64,000 bases of DNA from CADEEN01 sp963740395 (GCA_963740395.1 CAVUEP010000005.1:1-64000); one strand, 5' to 3'. Shown: positions 19,667-29,604, counted from the first letter of the stretch. Numbers and translations are program-made. The notes: a model not told the origin generated them from the sequence alone.

Positions 19667-20842
19667 ATGACCCAAGCCGTCATCGTCTCCACCGCCCGCA
19701 CGCCTCTGGCCAAGAGCTGGAAGGGCGCCTTCAACATGACGCATGGCGCTACGCTCGGCGGCCATGCGGTGAAGGCCGCGGTCGAGCGCGCCGGCATCGA
19801 CCCCGGCGCGGTCGACGACGTGCTGATGGGCTGCGCCAACCCCGAGGGCGCCACCGGCTGGAACATCGCGCGCCAGATCGTGTTGCGCGCCGGCCTGCCG
19901 GTGGGGGTGCCGGGCATGACCATCAACCGTTTTTGTTCCAGCGGCCTGCAGACCATCGCACTGGCCGCGCAGCGCATCGTCGCCGGCGAGGGCGAGGTCT
20001 TCGTCGCCGGCGGCGTCGAGAGCATCTCGTGTGTACAGAACGAGATGAACCTGCACATGTTCCAGGATGCGTGGCTGGCCCAGCACAAGCCCGAGATCTA
20101 CTGGAACATGATGCAGACCGCCGAGCAGGTGGCCAAGCGCTACGGCGTTTCCAAGGAGCGCATGGATCGCTTCGGTGCCGAGAGCCAGCAGAAGGCCTGC
20201 GCCGCGCAGGACAAGGGCCTGTTCGACGCCGAGATCGCGCCGATCACGGTCGTCGCGGGTGTGGCCGACGCGCAGCTCGGCCTGCGCAGCAAGGAGGTCA
20301 CGGTCAAGGCCGACGAGGGCCTGCGGCCCGGCACCACCTACGAGGGCATCAAGGACATCCGCACCGCGGTGCCGGGCGGCGTGGTCACAGCCGGCAATGC
20401 CAGCCAGTTCAGCGACGGCGCGGGGGCCTGCACTGTCGTCAGCGAGGCCTATGCACAGAGGAAGGGCCTGAAGCCGCTCGGGCGCTTCCTCGGCTTTGCC
20501 GTGGCCGGCTGCGACCCCGACGAGATGGGCATCGGCCCGGTGTTCGCCGTGCCCAAGGCGCTCAAGCAGGTGGGGCTGACGATGGACGACATCGACCTGT
20601 GGGAGCTCAACGAGGCCTTCGCGGTGCAGGTGCTCTACAGCGCCGACAAGCTGGGCATTCCGATGGATCGCCTGAACGTCAATGGCGGCGCCATCGCCAT
20701 CGGCCACCCCTATGGCATGAGCGGCCAGCGCCTGACCGGGCATGCGCTGATCGAAGGCAAACGTCGCGGCGCGAAGAAGGTCTGCGTGACCATGTGCATC
20801 GGCGGCGGCATGGGCGCAGCCGGCGTGTTCGAGGTGCTGTGA
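19667..20842 (+). CDS. Acetyl-CoA acyltransferase (thiolase)
   Basis: The 391-residue thiolase has the nucleophilic cysteine motif (INRFCSSGLQTIALAAQRI, Cys at about 90), the GNASQFSDGAGACTVVSE region and the C-terminal catalytic pair: NVNGGAIAIGHPYGMSGQR (His) and CVTMCIGGGMGAAGVFE (Cys). It would cleave 3-ketoacyl-CoA to acetyl-CoA and a shortened acyl-CoA. The position directly behind the FadB-like gene gives a fadB-fadA style pair. The FCSSG and CIGGGMG motifs indicate a degradative type I thiolase. Confidence 0.94.
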   Translation: MTQAVIVSTARTPLAKSWKGAFNMTHGATLGGHAVKAAVERAGIDPGAVDDVLMGCANPEGATGWNIARQIVLRAGLPVGVPGMTINRFCSSGLQTIALAAQRIVAGEGEVFVAGGVESISCVQNEMNLHMFQDAWLAQHKPEIYWNMMQTAEQVAKRYGVSKERMDRFGAESQQKACAAQDKGLFDAEIAPITVVAGVADAQLGLRSKEVTVKADEGLRPGTTYEGIKDIRTAVPGGVVTAGNASQFSDGAGACTVVSEAYAQRKGLKPLGRFLGFAVAGCDPDEMGIGPVFAVPKALKQVGLTMDDIDLWELNEAFAVQVLYSADKLGIPMDRLNVNGGAIAIGHPYGMSGQRLTGHALIEGKRRGAKKVCVTMCIGGGMGAAGVFEVL

Positions 20843-20844
20843 CG

Positions 20845-21726
20845 ATGCCCGCGCTGCGCACGCCCGAGGCCCGCTTTGCGGCGCTGCCGGGCTTTGCGTT
20901 GGCGCCGCACTACATGGAGCACGTCGGCCTGCGCGTGCAGTACGTCGACGAAGGACCGCGCGACGCCGCCGTCACCGCGCTGTGCCTGCACGGCAACCCG
21001 ACCTGGAGCTACCTGTACCGCAAGATGATTCCGGAATTCACCGGCGCTGGACTGCGCGTGGTGGCGCCGGACCTGATCGGCTTCGGTCGCTCGGACAAGC
21101 CGGCAGACGAGGCGGCGCACACCTGGGAACTGCATCGCGGGATGTTGCTGGCGCTGGTCGAGCACCTCGATTTGAACCACGTGATGCTGGTCTGCCAGGA
21201 CTGGGGCGGGTTGCTCGGGCTGACGCTGCCGCTGGCCGCGCCGGCACGGTTCACGCGAGTGCTGGCGATGAATACCGCCTTGGGCATCGGCACCGTGACC
21301 GAAGGCTTTCGCCAATGGCGCGCCTACTCGAACTCGAAGCCCGACCTGCCGGTCGGCAAGCTGATCGCGCGTGGCAAGCCCGACATGACGGCCGCCGAGA
21401 TGGCGGCCTACGACGCGCCGTTCCCCGACGCGACCTACAAGGCTGCTTTGCGCGCCTTCCCGAACCTGGTGCCCGACGGCGAGCACGCGCCGGGGGCCGC
21501 CCTGAGCCGCGAGGCCGCGGCTTTCTGGCGCGAGCGCTGGACCGGCGAGAGCTTCATGGCCATCGGCATGCAGGATCCTGTGCTCGGCCCGCCGGTGATG
21601 CAGGCCCTGGCGCGCACGATCCGCGGCTGCCCGGCGCCGCTCGAAGTCGCCGAGGGCGGGCACTTCGTGCAGGAGTGGGGCGCGCCGATCGCGCAGGCCG
21701 CGCTGCGTCACTTTCGGCTGGCCTGA
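20845..21726 (+). CDS. Haloalkane dehalogenase-like alpha/beta hydrolase (HLD-I type)
   Basis: The 293-residue hydrolase has LHGNPTWSYLYRKM (Asn51, the possible halide-stabilising position), the nucleophile elbow VCQDWGG (Asp119 with Trp120 next to it), the GMQDPVLGPP acid region of subfamily I and the catalytic His in GGHFVQEWG. An Asp nucleophile, not Ser, and Trp beside it argue for C-halogen hydrolysis over esterase activity; the end also resembles DhlA/DhmA. It starts 2 bp after the thiolase stop within a CoA-degradation operon. Whether it dehalogenates any substrate is untested; an epoxide-hydrolase-like role is the main alternative. Confidence 0.8.
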   Translation: MPALRTPEARFAALPGFALAPHYMEHVGLRVQYVDEGPRDAAVTALCLHGNPTWSYLYRKMIPEFTGAGLRVVAPDLIGFGRSDKPADEAAHTWELHRGMLLALVEHLDLNHVMLVCQDWGGLLGLTLPLAAPARFTRVLAMNTALGIGTVTEGFRQWRAYSNSKPDLPVGKLIARGKPDMTAAEMAAYDAPFPDATYKAALRAFPNLVPDGEHAPGAALSREAAAFWRERWTGESFMAIGMQDPVLGPPVMQALARTIRGCPAPLEVAEGGHFVQEWGAPIAQAALRHFRLA

Positions 21727-21729
21727 GCG

Positions 21730-21915
21730 ATGCCCAAGAAGTCGATCGATCGCTGGAGCTGGATGCTGATCTACGGCGGCATGCTCGCGCTGGCCCTGGG
21801 CTGGTTCTATCGAACTTACCAACCCGAAGCCGGCTGGACGCTGATGGTGGCGGGCACGGCGGCCTTCGGCGTCGGCGTGGTCCTGATCTTCGTTCGCTCG
21901 CGCATGGGGCCCTGA
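21730..21915 (+). CDS. Small two-helix membrane protein, unknown function
   Basis: This 61-residue reading frame starts 3 bp after the hydrolase stop and ends 22 bp before the SDR gene. It has two predicted transmembrane helices (WMLIYGGMLALALGWF, about 11-26, and GWTLMVAGTAAFGVGVVLIFV, about 36-56) flanked by Arg/Lys. The tight spacing, good codon bias and clear membrane topology make it a likely real gene. I do not recognise the family. Confidence 0.65.
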   Translation: MPKKSIDRWSWMLIYGGMLALALGWFYRTYQPEAGWTLMVAGTAAFGVGVVLIFVRSRMGP

Positions 21916-21937
21916 TGAACACAACGAGACATTCGCG

Positions 21938-22729
21938 ATGAGCACACCCGTTCAACAACTCTTCGACCTCACCGGCCAGGTGGCTCTGGTCACGGGCGGC
22001 TCGCGCGGACTCGGGCTGCAGATCGCCGAGGCGCTGGGCGAGGCCGGCGCCAAGGTCATGCTCACCTCGCGCAAGGCCGCCGACCTGGAGCATGCCACCG
22101 CGCTGCTGCAGGACAAGGGCATCGATGCGCGCTGGATCGCGGCCGACGCCAGCCAGCCGGCCGACATCGAGCGCGTGGTGAACGAGACCATGGAGCGCCT
22201 GGGCCGCATCGACATCCTGGTCAACAATGCCGGCGCCACCTGGGGCGCGCCGATGGAGAGCTACCCGCTGGAGGCCTGGGACAAGGTCATGAACCTCAAC
22301 ATCCGCAGCCTGTTCCTGTTCGCGCAGGCGGTGGGCAAGGCCAGCATGCTGCCGCGCAAGAGCGGGCGCATCATCAACATCGCCTCGATCGCCGGCCTGG
22401 CCGGATCGCTGGACATGCAGTTCATCGCCTACGGCACCAGCAAGGGCGCGGTGGTCAATTTCACGCGCACGCTGGCGGGGGAGTGGGGGCCGCATGGCAT
22501 CACCGTCAATGCGCTGGCGCCGGGCTTCTTCCCGAGCAAGATGACCCAGGGCGTGATTGCGCATTTCGGTGCAGAGAAGATGGCTTCGGCGGCGCCGCTG
22601 CGCCGCCTGGGCGACGAGGACGACCTCAAGGGCGCGGCGCTGTTGTTCGCCAGCGCGGCGGGCAAGCACATCACCGGCCAGATCCTCGCCATCGATGGTG
22701 GCGTGAGTGCAGTTCACAACGGAGCCTGA
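21938..22729 (+). CDS. SDR family oxidoreductase (3-oxoacyl-ACP/CoA reductase-like)
   Basis: A classical 263-residue short-chain dehydrogenase: cofactor loop VTGGSRGLGLQIAE (about 15-28), NNAG motif VNNAGATWGAP, catalytic Ser in INIASIAGLAG and the YGTSKGAVVNF motif with catalytic Tyr and Lys, then LAPGFFPSKMT. The C-terminal ITGQILAIDGGVSAVHNG is standard. GGSRG with a following Arg suits NADP(H). Its place between the beta-oxidation genes and a thioesterase suggests a 3-hydroxyacyl substrate. Confidence 0.92.
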   Translation: MSTPVQQLFDLTGQVALVTGGSRGLGLQIAEALGEAGAKVMLTSRKAADLEHATALLQDKGIDARWIAADASQPADIERVVNETMERLGRIDILVNNAGATWGAPMESYPLEAWDKVMNLNIRSLFLFAQAVGKASMLPRKSGRIINIASIAGLAGSLDMQFIAYGTSKGAVVNFTRTLAGEWGPHGITVNALAPGFFPSKMTQGVIAHFGAEKMASAAPLRRLGDEDDLKGAALLFASAAGKHITGQILAIDGGVSAVHNGA

Positions 22730-22733
22730 ATCC

Positions 22734-23183
22734 ATGGCGCTGAAATTTCCACTGCACATCCCCTTCGTCGAAGAGCTCGGCTTCGAGCTGCACCATTTCG
22801 AGAACGGCCATGCCGAGTTGCGCGTCGACCTCGACGAGGCGCATCTCAACTCCTGGGAAGTCGCACATGGCGGCGTGCTGATGACGATGCTCGACGTCAC
22901 CATGGCCCATGCCGCGCGCAGCGTCCATGCCCATGAGCCCGACTTCGGACCCGGCCTCGTGACGATCGAGATGAAGACCAGCTTCATGCGCCCCGCCGAG
23001 GGCCGCCTGCGCGCCAACGGCAAGCTGCTGCATCGCAGCAGCACGATGGCCTTCTGCGAGGCCTCGGTATTCGACGACGACAACCACCTCTGTGCCCATT
23101 CCACGGGCACGTTCAAATACCTGCGCAAGCTGCCGACCAAGGGCCGTGGTGCCAAGTCGTTGCAGACCCGCAAGGACGAATGA
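22734..23183 (+). CDS. PaaI family thioesterase (hotdog fold)
   Basis: The 149-residue protein has the hotdog-fold thioesterase core: LNSWEVAHGGVLMTMLDVTMAHAARS, where the HGG motif starts the central helix, followed by TIEMKTSFMRPAEGRLRANGKLLHRSSTMAFCEASVFD. It would hydrolyse acyl- or aryl-acyl-CoA to release CoA and rescue stalled intermediates. ATG 22734 is used because it starts at the conserved FPLHIPFVEELGF and lies 4 bp after the SDR stop. The stop overlaps the next ATG by four bases, so the two are coupled. Confidence 0.88.
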   Translation: MALKFPLHIPFVEELGFELHHFENGHAELRVDLDEAHLNSWEVAHGGVLMTMLDVTMAHAARSVHAHEPDFGPGLVTIEMKTSFMRPAEGRLRANGKLLHRSSTMAFCEASVFDDDNHLCAHSTGTFKYLRKLPTKGRGAKSLQTRKDE

Positions 23184-24210
23184 CGATGACTGCATTGACC
23201 AATCACCAATGGCTGCTGGCCTCGCGCCCGCAGGCCGAACCGACGCCGGCCAACTTCCGCATGCTCGAGTCGCCCGTGCCCGAGTTGCGCGACGGCCAGG
23301 TGCTGGTGCGCCACCATTACCTGAGCCTGGACCCGTACATGCGCGGGCGCATGAACGAGAGCAAGAGCTACGCCGCGGCGCAGCCGCTCGATGCGGTGAT
23401 GATCGGCGGCACCGCCGGCGAAGTGGTGGCCTCGAAGAACCCGCATTTCAGCGTCGGCGACCAGGTCGTCGGCCAGGGCGGCTGGCAGGAGTACGCGGTC
23501 GTCGACGCCACCCAGCGCGGCGTGCTGCACAAGGTCGATACGCGCCACATCCCACTCTCGGCCTACCTCGGCCCGGTCGGCATGCCCGGCGTCACGGCCT
23601 GGTACGGCCTGACGCAGATCATCGCGCCCAAGGCCGGTGCGACCGTGGTCGTGAGTGCCGCCTCAGGCGCGGTCGGCAGCGTGTTCGGGCAGCTGGCCAA
23701 GGTGCGCGGCTGCCGCGCGGTCGGCCTCGCCGGCGGGCCCGAGAAATGCGCCTACGTGGTCGACGAACTCGGCTTCGACGCCTGCATCGACTACAAGCAG
23801 CACCCCGATCTGAAGTCGCTGCTGCGCGCCCTGAAGGACGCCTGCCCCGACGGCATCGACGGCCACTTCGAGAACGTCGGCGGCATGATCCTGGACGCCG
23901 TGATGCTGCGCACCAACGCCTTCGCCCGCATCGCGATGTGCGGCATGATCGCCGGCTACAACGGCGTGCCGCTGCCGATGGCCAACCCGGCGCTGATCCT
24001 GGTCAATCGCCTGAAGATCGAGGGCTTCATCGTCAGCGAGCACATGGAGCTCTGGCCGCAGGCGCTGAAGGAACTCGGCACGCCTGGTGGCCACGCGGCA
24101 AGCTCAAGTACCGCGAGTCGATTGCGCAGGGCCTGGCCAGCGCGCCCGAGGCCTTCATCGGCCTGCTCAAGGGCAGGAACTTCGGCAAGCAGCTGGTCAA
24201 GTTGATCTGA
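23180..24210 (+). CDS. NADP-dependent zinc-free medium-chain oxidoreductase (YfmJ/leukotriene B4 dehydrogenase-like; two doubled bases)
   Basis: The N-terminus PTPANFRMLESPVPELRDGQ, YLSLDPYMRGRM and the cofactor site VVVSAASGAVGSVFGQLAKVRGCRAVG identify the zinc-free MDR branch that reduces enone double bonds with NADPH. The raw frame fails near the end at 24082/24083 and 24095/24096, two Thr codons written ACG-C. Collapsing each gives a C-terminus GKLKYRESIAQGLASAPEAF...KQLVKLI and 342 residues, the normal family length. Coupled to the thioesterase by ATGA. Confidence 0.87.
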
Positions 24211-24222
24211 GTTGCGCACGAC

Positions 24223-24670
24223 GTGAACTGGACCTGGCTGCGTTTCAACGACCTGGGCGTCGACAACCTGCACGACGCGCTGCAACTGCGGTCGCGTGTC
24301 TTCATCCTCGAGCAGGGCCCGTTCCTCGACGTCGATGGGTGTGATCGCCGTTCGTGGCACTTGCTGGGCCGTGACGACGCCGGCACGCTGCAGGCCTACC
24401 TGCGCGTGGTCGATCCGGACGTGAAGTACATCGAACCCTCGATCGGCCGTGTCGTCACCTCGCGCCGAAGTGCGCGGCACCGGCCTGGGCCGCACCCTGA
24501 TGCGCGAGGGCCTGGCCGGCTGCGCGCGGCATTGGCCCGGCCAGGCGATGCGCATCAGCGCGCAGGCGCGGCTGCAACGCTTCTATGCCGAGCTGGGTTT
24601 TGCGGTCGCGTCCGATGAATACTTCGAAGACGGCATCCCGCACCTGGAGATGCTGTGGAGGCCCACATGA
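24223..24670 (+). CDS. elaA: ElaA-type GNAT N-acetyltransferase (one doubled base)
   Basis: Starts at GTG 24223 with NWTWLRFNDLG and continues ALQLRSRVFILEQGPFLDVDGCDRRSWHLLG, characteristic of ElaA-like GNAT proteins. After a doubled base near 24463 (TCG-C-GCC, Ser) the frame continues EVRGTGLGRTLMREGLAGC, the acetyl-CoA pyrophosphate loop (RGTGLG), and ends EDGIPHLEMLWRPT. Total 148 residues, typical for ElaA (about 150). The physiological substrate of the family is unknown. The stop overlaps the next ATG (ATGA). Confidence 0.85.
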
Positions 24671-26328
24671 CGAAGCCACCCACGACGTCTTCAACCAGAG
24701 CACGCCCTGGTCGGGCGTCAATCTGTTCGACGACCAACCGGCCGCTGCAGGACGCGCTGCGCTGCCATGCGCCAGGGTCTGGACGCGAGCGCGTTGCACA
24801 GCGCTCGGCGAGTTGGCCGGCAGCGCCGAGATGCAGTCGCACGCGCGCCTGGCCAACACGCACAGGCCGCGTGCTGCAGGGCGCACGATCGAACCGGCCG
24901 GCGCATCGACGAGGTCGAGTTCCATCCCAGCTACCACGCACTCCTGGGCGCCGCGATCGGCCACGGCCTGCACGGCACCCCGTGGCGACAGCGGCGCCGG
25001 CGCGCACCTGCAGCGTGCCGCGGCGTTCATGCTCTTCACCGAACTCGAACCGTCGGTGCTGTGCCCGGTCTCGATGACCTACGCCGTGACGCCCGCGTTG
25101 CGCGCCAACCCGGCGTTGCACGCCGCCTGGGGCGAAGGCCTGGCGGCCACCGCAGTACGACCCGCGCTTCGTGCCGGCGACGCAGAAGACGGCGCTGACG
25201 ATGGGCATGGGCATGACCGAGAAGCAGGGCGGCTCCGACGTGCGCGCCAACACCACCCGCGCCGTGGTCGACGGCGACCGATGCCTGGGGCCAGCGATAC
25301 CTGCTCACCGGCCACAAGTGGTTCTTCTCGGCGCCGATGTGCGACGCCTTCCTGGTGCTGGCGCAGAGCGCCGGCCGGCCTGTCGTGCTTCTTCGTGCCG
25401 CGCTGGCGGCCCGACGGCAGCGTCAACCCGATCCGCATCCAGCGCCTCAAGGACAAGCTCGGCAACCACGCCAATGCCAGCAGCGAGGTCGAGTTCGACG
25501 GCGACACGCAGGCCTGGCTGGTCGGCGACGAAGGCCGCGGCGTGCCGCAGATCCTCGAGATGGGCGCCATGACGCGGCTCGATTGCGCACTCGGCACCGC
25601 CGGCCTGATGCGCCAGGCGCTGACGCTGGCGATCCACCATACGCCGCGAGCGCATGGCCTTCGGCAAGCGTCTGGCCGAGCAGCCGCTGATGAGGAACGT
25701 GCTCGCCGACCTGGCGCTGGAGAGCGAGGCCGCCATGGCCCTGGCGCTGCGCCTGGCCGCAGGCCATCGACGCCAGCGAACACGCCGCCGACGCGCATGA
25801 ACACGTGATGCGCCGCGTGCTGACGCCGATCGCCAAGTTCTGGATCTGCAAGCGCGGCGCCGCCTTCGCGCAGGAGGCGATGGAATGCCTGGGCGGCAAC
25901 GGCTATGTGGAGGAGGGCGGCGAAGGCGTGATGGCGCGCATCTACCGCGAGATGCCGCTGAATTCGATCTGGGAAGGTGCGGGCAACATCATGGCGCTGG
26001 ACCTGCTGCGCGCATTGCGCAGCGGCGACGTGGCCGCCGCGCTGGCGCGCGAACTGGCGCCCGCGCAGGGCGCGCATGCCGCGTTCGATCGACTGGCCGC
26101 GACCTTGCCCGAGCGCATCGACGGCGCCACCGACGAGGCCCAGGCCCGCGTGCTGGCGCGCGACATCGCGCTGCTGGTGCAGGCGTCGCTGCTGCGCCGA
26201 CATGCGACCGACGACGTCGTTCGACGCCTTCTGCGCGTCGCGCCTGGAACGCGGCTCCGACGTGTTCGGCCTGCTGCCGGCCGGCACGCCGTTCGACTCG
26301 ATACTCGACGCGCTCGTTACCTGGCTGA
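24667..26328 (+). CDS. AidB/isovaleryl-CoA-type acyl-CoA dehydrogenase (13 doubled and 1 missing base)
   Basis: Read across frames, the protein follows the AidB-like family: DVFNQSTPWSGVNLFDDQP, HDRTGRRIDEVEFHPSYHALL, MGMGMTEKQGGSDVRAN (substrate/FAD loop), LTGHKWFFSAPMCDAF, RERMAFGKRLAEQPLMRNVL, ECLGGNGYVEEGG and NSIWEGAGNIMALDLLRAL. I resolved 14 frame changes by hand. Thirteen are codons with two synonymous third bases (Ala, Gly, Pro, Leu, Thr or Val); one is a missing third base at the second codon. The corrected length is 549 residues, as expected for AidB (about 541). It probably oxidises an acyl-CoA with FAD; a DNA-protection role is the alternative. Confidence 0.83.
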
Positions 26329-26337
26329 GAGCCGACC

Positions 26338-27246
26338 ATGAAAACCTTCAAGGGCCGCACGGCCGTGATCACCGGCGCCGCCTCGGGGCTCGGCCTCGAG
26401 ACCTGCCGCCTCGCCGCGCGCGAGGGCATGCAGATCGTGATGGCCGACGTGCAGGCCGACGCGCTCGAACGCGCCGCGGCCGAGATCCGCGGCCTGGCGG
26501 CCGAGGTGCTGCCGTTTCGGCTCGACGTGTCGCAGGCGCACGAGGTCGAGGCGCTGGGCGCCGCCACGGTCGAGCGCTTCGGCGCGCCGCATTTCGTCTT
26601 CAACAACGCCGGCGTCGGCGCCGGCGGCCTGATCTGGGAGCACTCGCGCGCACGACTGGGCCTGGGTCATCGGCGTCAACGTGATGGGCGTGGCGCATGG
26701 CGTGCGCGTGTTCACGCCGCTGATGCTGGCCGCCGCCAAGACCGATCCGGGCTACGAGGGCCACATCGTCAACACCGCGTCGATGGCCGGGCTGCTGAAC
26801 CCGCCCAACATGGGCGCCTACAACGTCAGCAAGCACGCCGTGGTGAGCCTGTCGCGAGACGCTGTACCAGGACCTGGCGCTGGTCAGCGAGCAGGTCAGC
26901 GCCTCGGTGCTGTGCCCGTTCTTCGTGCCCACCGGCATCCATGAGAGCCACCGCAACCGCCCGCCGGCGGCTGCCAGCGTCCGGCCCACGCGCAGCCAGC
27001 GCATCGCCCAGGCCATGACCGGCAAGGCGGTCGGCTCGGGCAAGGTCAGCGCCGCCGACGTGGCGGCGCTGGTCTTCGACGCCTGCGCGAGAAGCGCTTC
27101 TACATCTACAGCCACCCCAAGGCCCTGGCCTCGGTGCAGACTGCGGCATGGAAGATGTGCTGCAGGCGCGCAACCCGAGCGACCCGTTTGCCGGCAAGCC
27201 CGAGATCGGCGCCGAGTTGCGCGCGGCACTGAAGTCGGAGTCTTGA
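26338..27246 (+). CDS. SDR family oxidoreductase (two doubled, two missing bases)
   Basis: Begins MKTFKGRTAVITGAASGLGLE (cofactor loop TGAASGLG) and continues VFNNAGVGAGGLIWE, VNTASMAGLLNPPNMGAYNVSKHAVVSLSE (catalytic Ser, Tyr and Lys) and SVLCPFFVPTGI. The end KRFYIYSHPKALASVQ...NPSDPFAGKPEIGAEL matches SDRs found with acyl-CoA dehydrogenases. Frame breaks near 26649 and 26856 are doubled third bases (TCG-C); two near 27080-27150 are missing third bases. Net change zero, 302 residues. Starts 9 bp after the dehydrogenase and is probably part of the same operon. Confidence 0.83.
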
Positions 27247-27247
27247 A

Positions 27248-27727
27248 TTGAGCGACCCCCAGCCTGGCCAGCGTGACCTGATCGAAGCCTTCTGGCTCGA
27301 GTACCAGCGTGCCTGCAAGGTGCAGGTCGAGGGCTTTTCGGCCACCGCCTTCGGCCACACGCGGGCGCTGGCCGACGAGCTGGCGGGGCTGATCCGCGAC
27401 GGCGTCAAGCGCGCCCATGCGACGCTCGAGCGCGACTTCGAGGTCGAGGGCGACGCACTGCCGCGCCCGGGCGAGCATGTCGTGGTGCTCGACGGCCGCG
27501 GCCAGCCGCAGGCCATCGTGCGCATCAAGCATGTCGAGCGGCGCCACTTCAACGAGATCGACGACGCCTTCGCCTTCGAAGCCGGCGAGGGCGACCGCAC
27601 GCTGGCCTGGTGGCTGGTGGCGCACCGGCAGGACTTCGCCGAGCGCGCCGAGCGCGAGGGCTTCCAGGTCAGCGAGCGGGCGGTGCTGATCCTCGAGTTC
27701 TTCGAGCTGGTGTGGCCGGCGAGTTGA
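27248..27727 (+). CDS. ASCH domain-containing protein
   Basis: The 159-residue protein has the ASCH (PUA-like) pattern: FGHTRALADELAGLIRDGVKRAHATL, then PRPGEHVVVLDGRGQPQAIV and the conserved end EAGEGDRTLAWWLVAHRQDF followed by ILEFFELVW. ASCH proteins are thought to bind RNA; some hydrolyse N4-acetylcytidine. The start is TTG 27248, one base after the upstream stop, and the stop overlaps the next start (TTGA), so it is embedded in the operon. Frame intact. The exact activity cannot be assigned. Confidence 0.82.
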   Translation: MSDPQPGQRDLIEAFWLEYQRACKVQVEGFSATAFGHTRALADELAGLIRDGVKRAHATLERDFEVEGDALPRPGEHVVVLDGRGQPQAIVRIKHVERRHFNEIDDAFAFEAGEGDRTLAWWLVAHRQDFAERAEREGFQVSERAVLILEFFELVWPAS

Positions 27728-28951
27728 GCGCGGCGCCCCGCGCGGACGCGGGCCCCACCTTCGCCGCCACGGTGGCGGCGCTGTCGGTCGGCCAGTTGCT
27801 GTGCTGGGCTGCGCTGTACTACGGCTTCTCGTCGTTCGTGCTGCCGATGATGCGCGAGCTGGCATGGTCCAAGTCGATGCTGATGGGCGCCTTCACGGTC
27901 GGGCTGGGCGCGTCGGGCCTGGCCACCTACGCGGTCGGCATGCTGGTCGACCGCGGCCATGGCCGCGCGGTGATGACGCTGGGCGCGCTGCTCGGCGCGG
28001 CGGCGTGCGCGGCCTGGTCGCAGGTGCACGAACCCTGGGTGCTGTACGCCTGCTGCGCCGCTGCTGGGCGTGGCGATGGCGATGACGCTGTACGAGCCCG
28101 CCTTCAACGTGCTGACCCACCGCTATCCCCACGCGCTACCGCGACGCCATCACGACGCTGACGCTGGTGGGCGGGTTCGCCAGCACGCTGTCGTTTCCGG
28201 CCTGCGCCTGGCTGATCGGCGCCGTCGGCTGGCGCGGTGCGCTTGCTCGTCATCGCGGCCAGCCTGCTGCTGGTGGTGGCGCCGCTGCACGCCTGGGCCC
28301 TGCGTGGCGGGCCGGCGTGGCCGCGCCGCCGGCGCGCACGACGCGGTCGCCGACGCGACGCTGCACCAGGCCCTGCGCCCGCCCGCGTTCTGGCTGCTGA
28401 CGCGTCGCCTTCACGCTGCTATGCCTTCGTCATCGCCGCGCTCTGGACGCACGTGATGCCGGCCTTCGCAGTCACGGGCGTCGACGAGGCGGCGACGCTG
28501 GCGGTGCTGGTGTGGATCGGGCCGGCGCAGGTGGCGCGGTCGCCTGGCCGTGGCGCGCCTGGGTCAGTCGCTGCCGCTGCGCCGCGTCGGCCTGCTGGCG
28601 ATGCTGGCCATTGCGGTCGCGTTCACGGTCTTCACGCTGTCGTCGCGGCCCTTCGCGCTGCTGGCCTTTGCCGTGCTGTTCGGCGCCGGCAACGGCCTGG
28701 TGGCCATCGTCCGCGGTGGCCTGGTGCCCGAGTACTTCGGCCGCACCCATGTCGGGCGCGTCGGTGGCGTGATCTCGGGCATCAGCCTGATGGCCCGCGC
28801 GGCGGCGCCGCTGGCCGCCGCGTGGCTGTTGCTGGCGCTGCCAGGCTATCGGGAGTTGATGGCGCTGCTGGCGGCGTGCGCGGCGGCGGCCTGGCTGGCG
28901 CTGTTCATGGCGCCGCCGCCGCGGGTGCGCCAACGTGGGCCGATGTCGTAG
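27724..28951 (+). CDS. MFS transporter (seven doubled bases)
   Basis: A 12-helix major facilitator: FAATVAALSVGQLLCWAALYYGFSSFVLP (TM1), GLGASGLATYAVGMLVDRGHGRAVMTLGA (loop 2-3 motif) and GGLVPEYFGRTHVGRVGGVISGISLMARA in the C-terminal half. Start TTG 27724 overlaps the ASCH stop. I found seven doubled third bases (Ala, Tyr, Ala, Arg, Arg, Leu, Ala); collapsing them gives exactly 406 residues. The PEYFGR motif resembles MFS proteins of the monocarboxylate/oxalate-formate type, so an organic acid substrate is plausible. A fragment of a related MFS gene end lies at about 33509. Confidence 0.83.
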
Positions 28952-29040
28952 GCCACGTGACAAGTCGACACTAGGGATTGCCCGTGACGCTTGGCTGACT
29001 CCAGACTCGGCGCACAACAGGAGGGTCCCAGACCACAACT

Positions 29041-29604
29041 GTGCCGCTCACCACGCCGCTACTTACGGAACTCATCAGCGCCGCCAAGCGCGGTGACCGA
29101 CAGGCTGCAGGCGAGGCCTTCAGCCTTCTCTATGACGAGTTGCGTAGCTTGGCGCACGCGAAGCTACGCCGGCACCCTTCGATGACCTTGCTCGACACCA
29201 CCTCGCTGGTGCACGAGTCGTACCTGCGCCTGGTCGGCGCGCAGTCCCTGCCGATCGAAGACCGGCACCACTTTTTCACCTACGCCGCGCGGGTGATGCG
29301 TTCGGTGATCATTGACTTTGCCCGCGCCCGGCAGGCCGAGCGGCGCGGCGGCAATGCCGATCACGTGGTGCTCGACACAGACATCGGCGCCAGCGCGGCT
29401 GCGCCCGAGAACGACGTGCTGCGCGTGCATGAAGCGCTTGAAGTGCTGGCGCAGGCCGATCAGCGCTTGGCCCAGGTTGTCGAAATGCGCTACTTCGGCG
29501 GCCTGACAGAGCCGGAAATCGCGCAGGCGCTCGATCTCTCGGAGCGTACCGTGAGGCGTGACTGGGAGAAGGCGCGGCTGTTGCTGTTTGCAGCGCTGCG
29601 CTGA
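29041..29604 (+). CDS. ECF-family RNA polymerase sigma factor (kinase-linked type)
   Basis: The 187-residue protein has sigma region 2 (TTSLVHESYLRLVG, then HHFFTYAARVMRSVIIDFARARQAERRGG) and region 4 (LAQADQRLAQVVEMRYFGGLTEPEIAQALDLSERTVRRDWEKARLLL, helix-turn-helix). This is the ECF subgroup usually next to a serine/threonine kinase, not an anti-sigma factor. The GTG start has AGGAGG about 16 bases upstream, rather far, so the start is uncertain. The kinase gene begins 43 bp downstream. Regulation is likely through phosphorylation instead of a classical anti-sigma. The block has normal frames, unlike its neighbours. Confidence 0.92.
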   Translation: MPLTTPLLTELISAAKRGDRQAAGEAFSLLYDELRSLAHAKLRRHPSMTLLDTTSLVHESYLRLVGAQSLPIEDRHHFFTYAARVMRSVIIDFARARQAERRGGNADHVVLDTDIGASAAAPENDVLRVHEALEVLAQADQRLAQVVEMRYFGGLTEPEIAQALDLSERTVRRDWEKARLLLFAALR

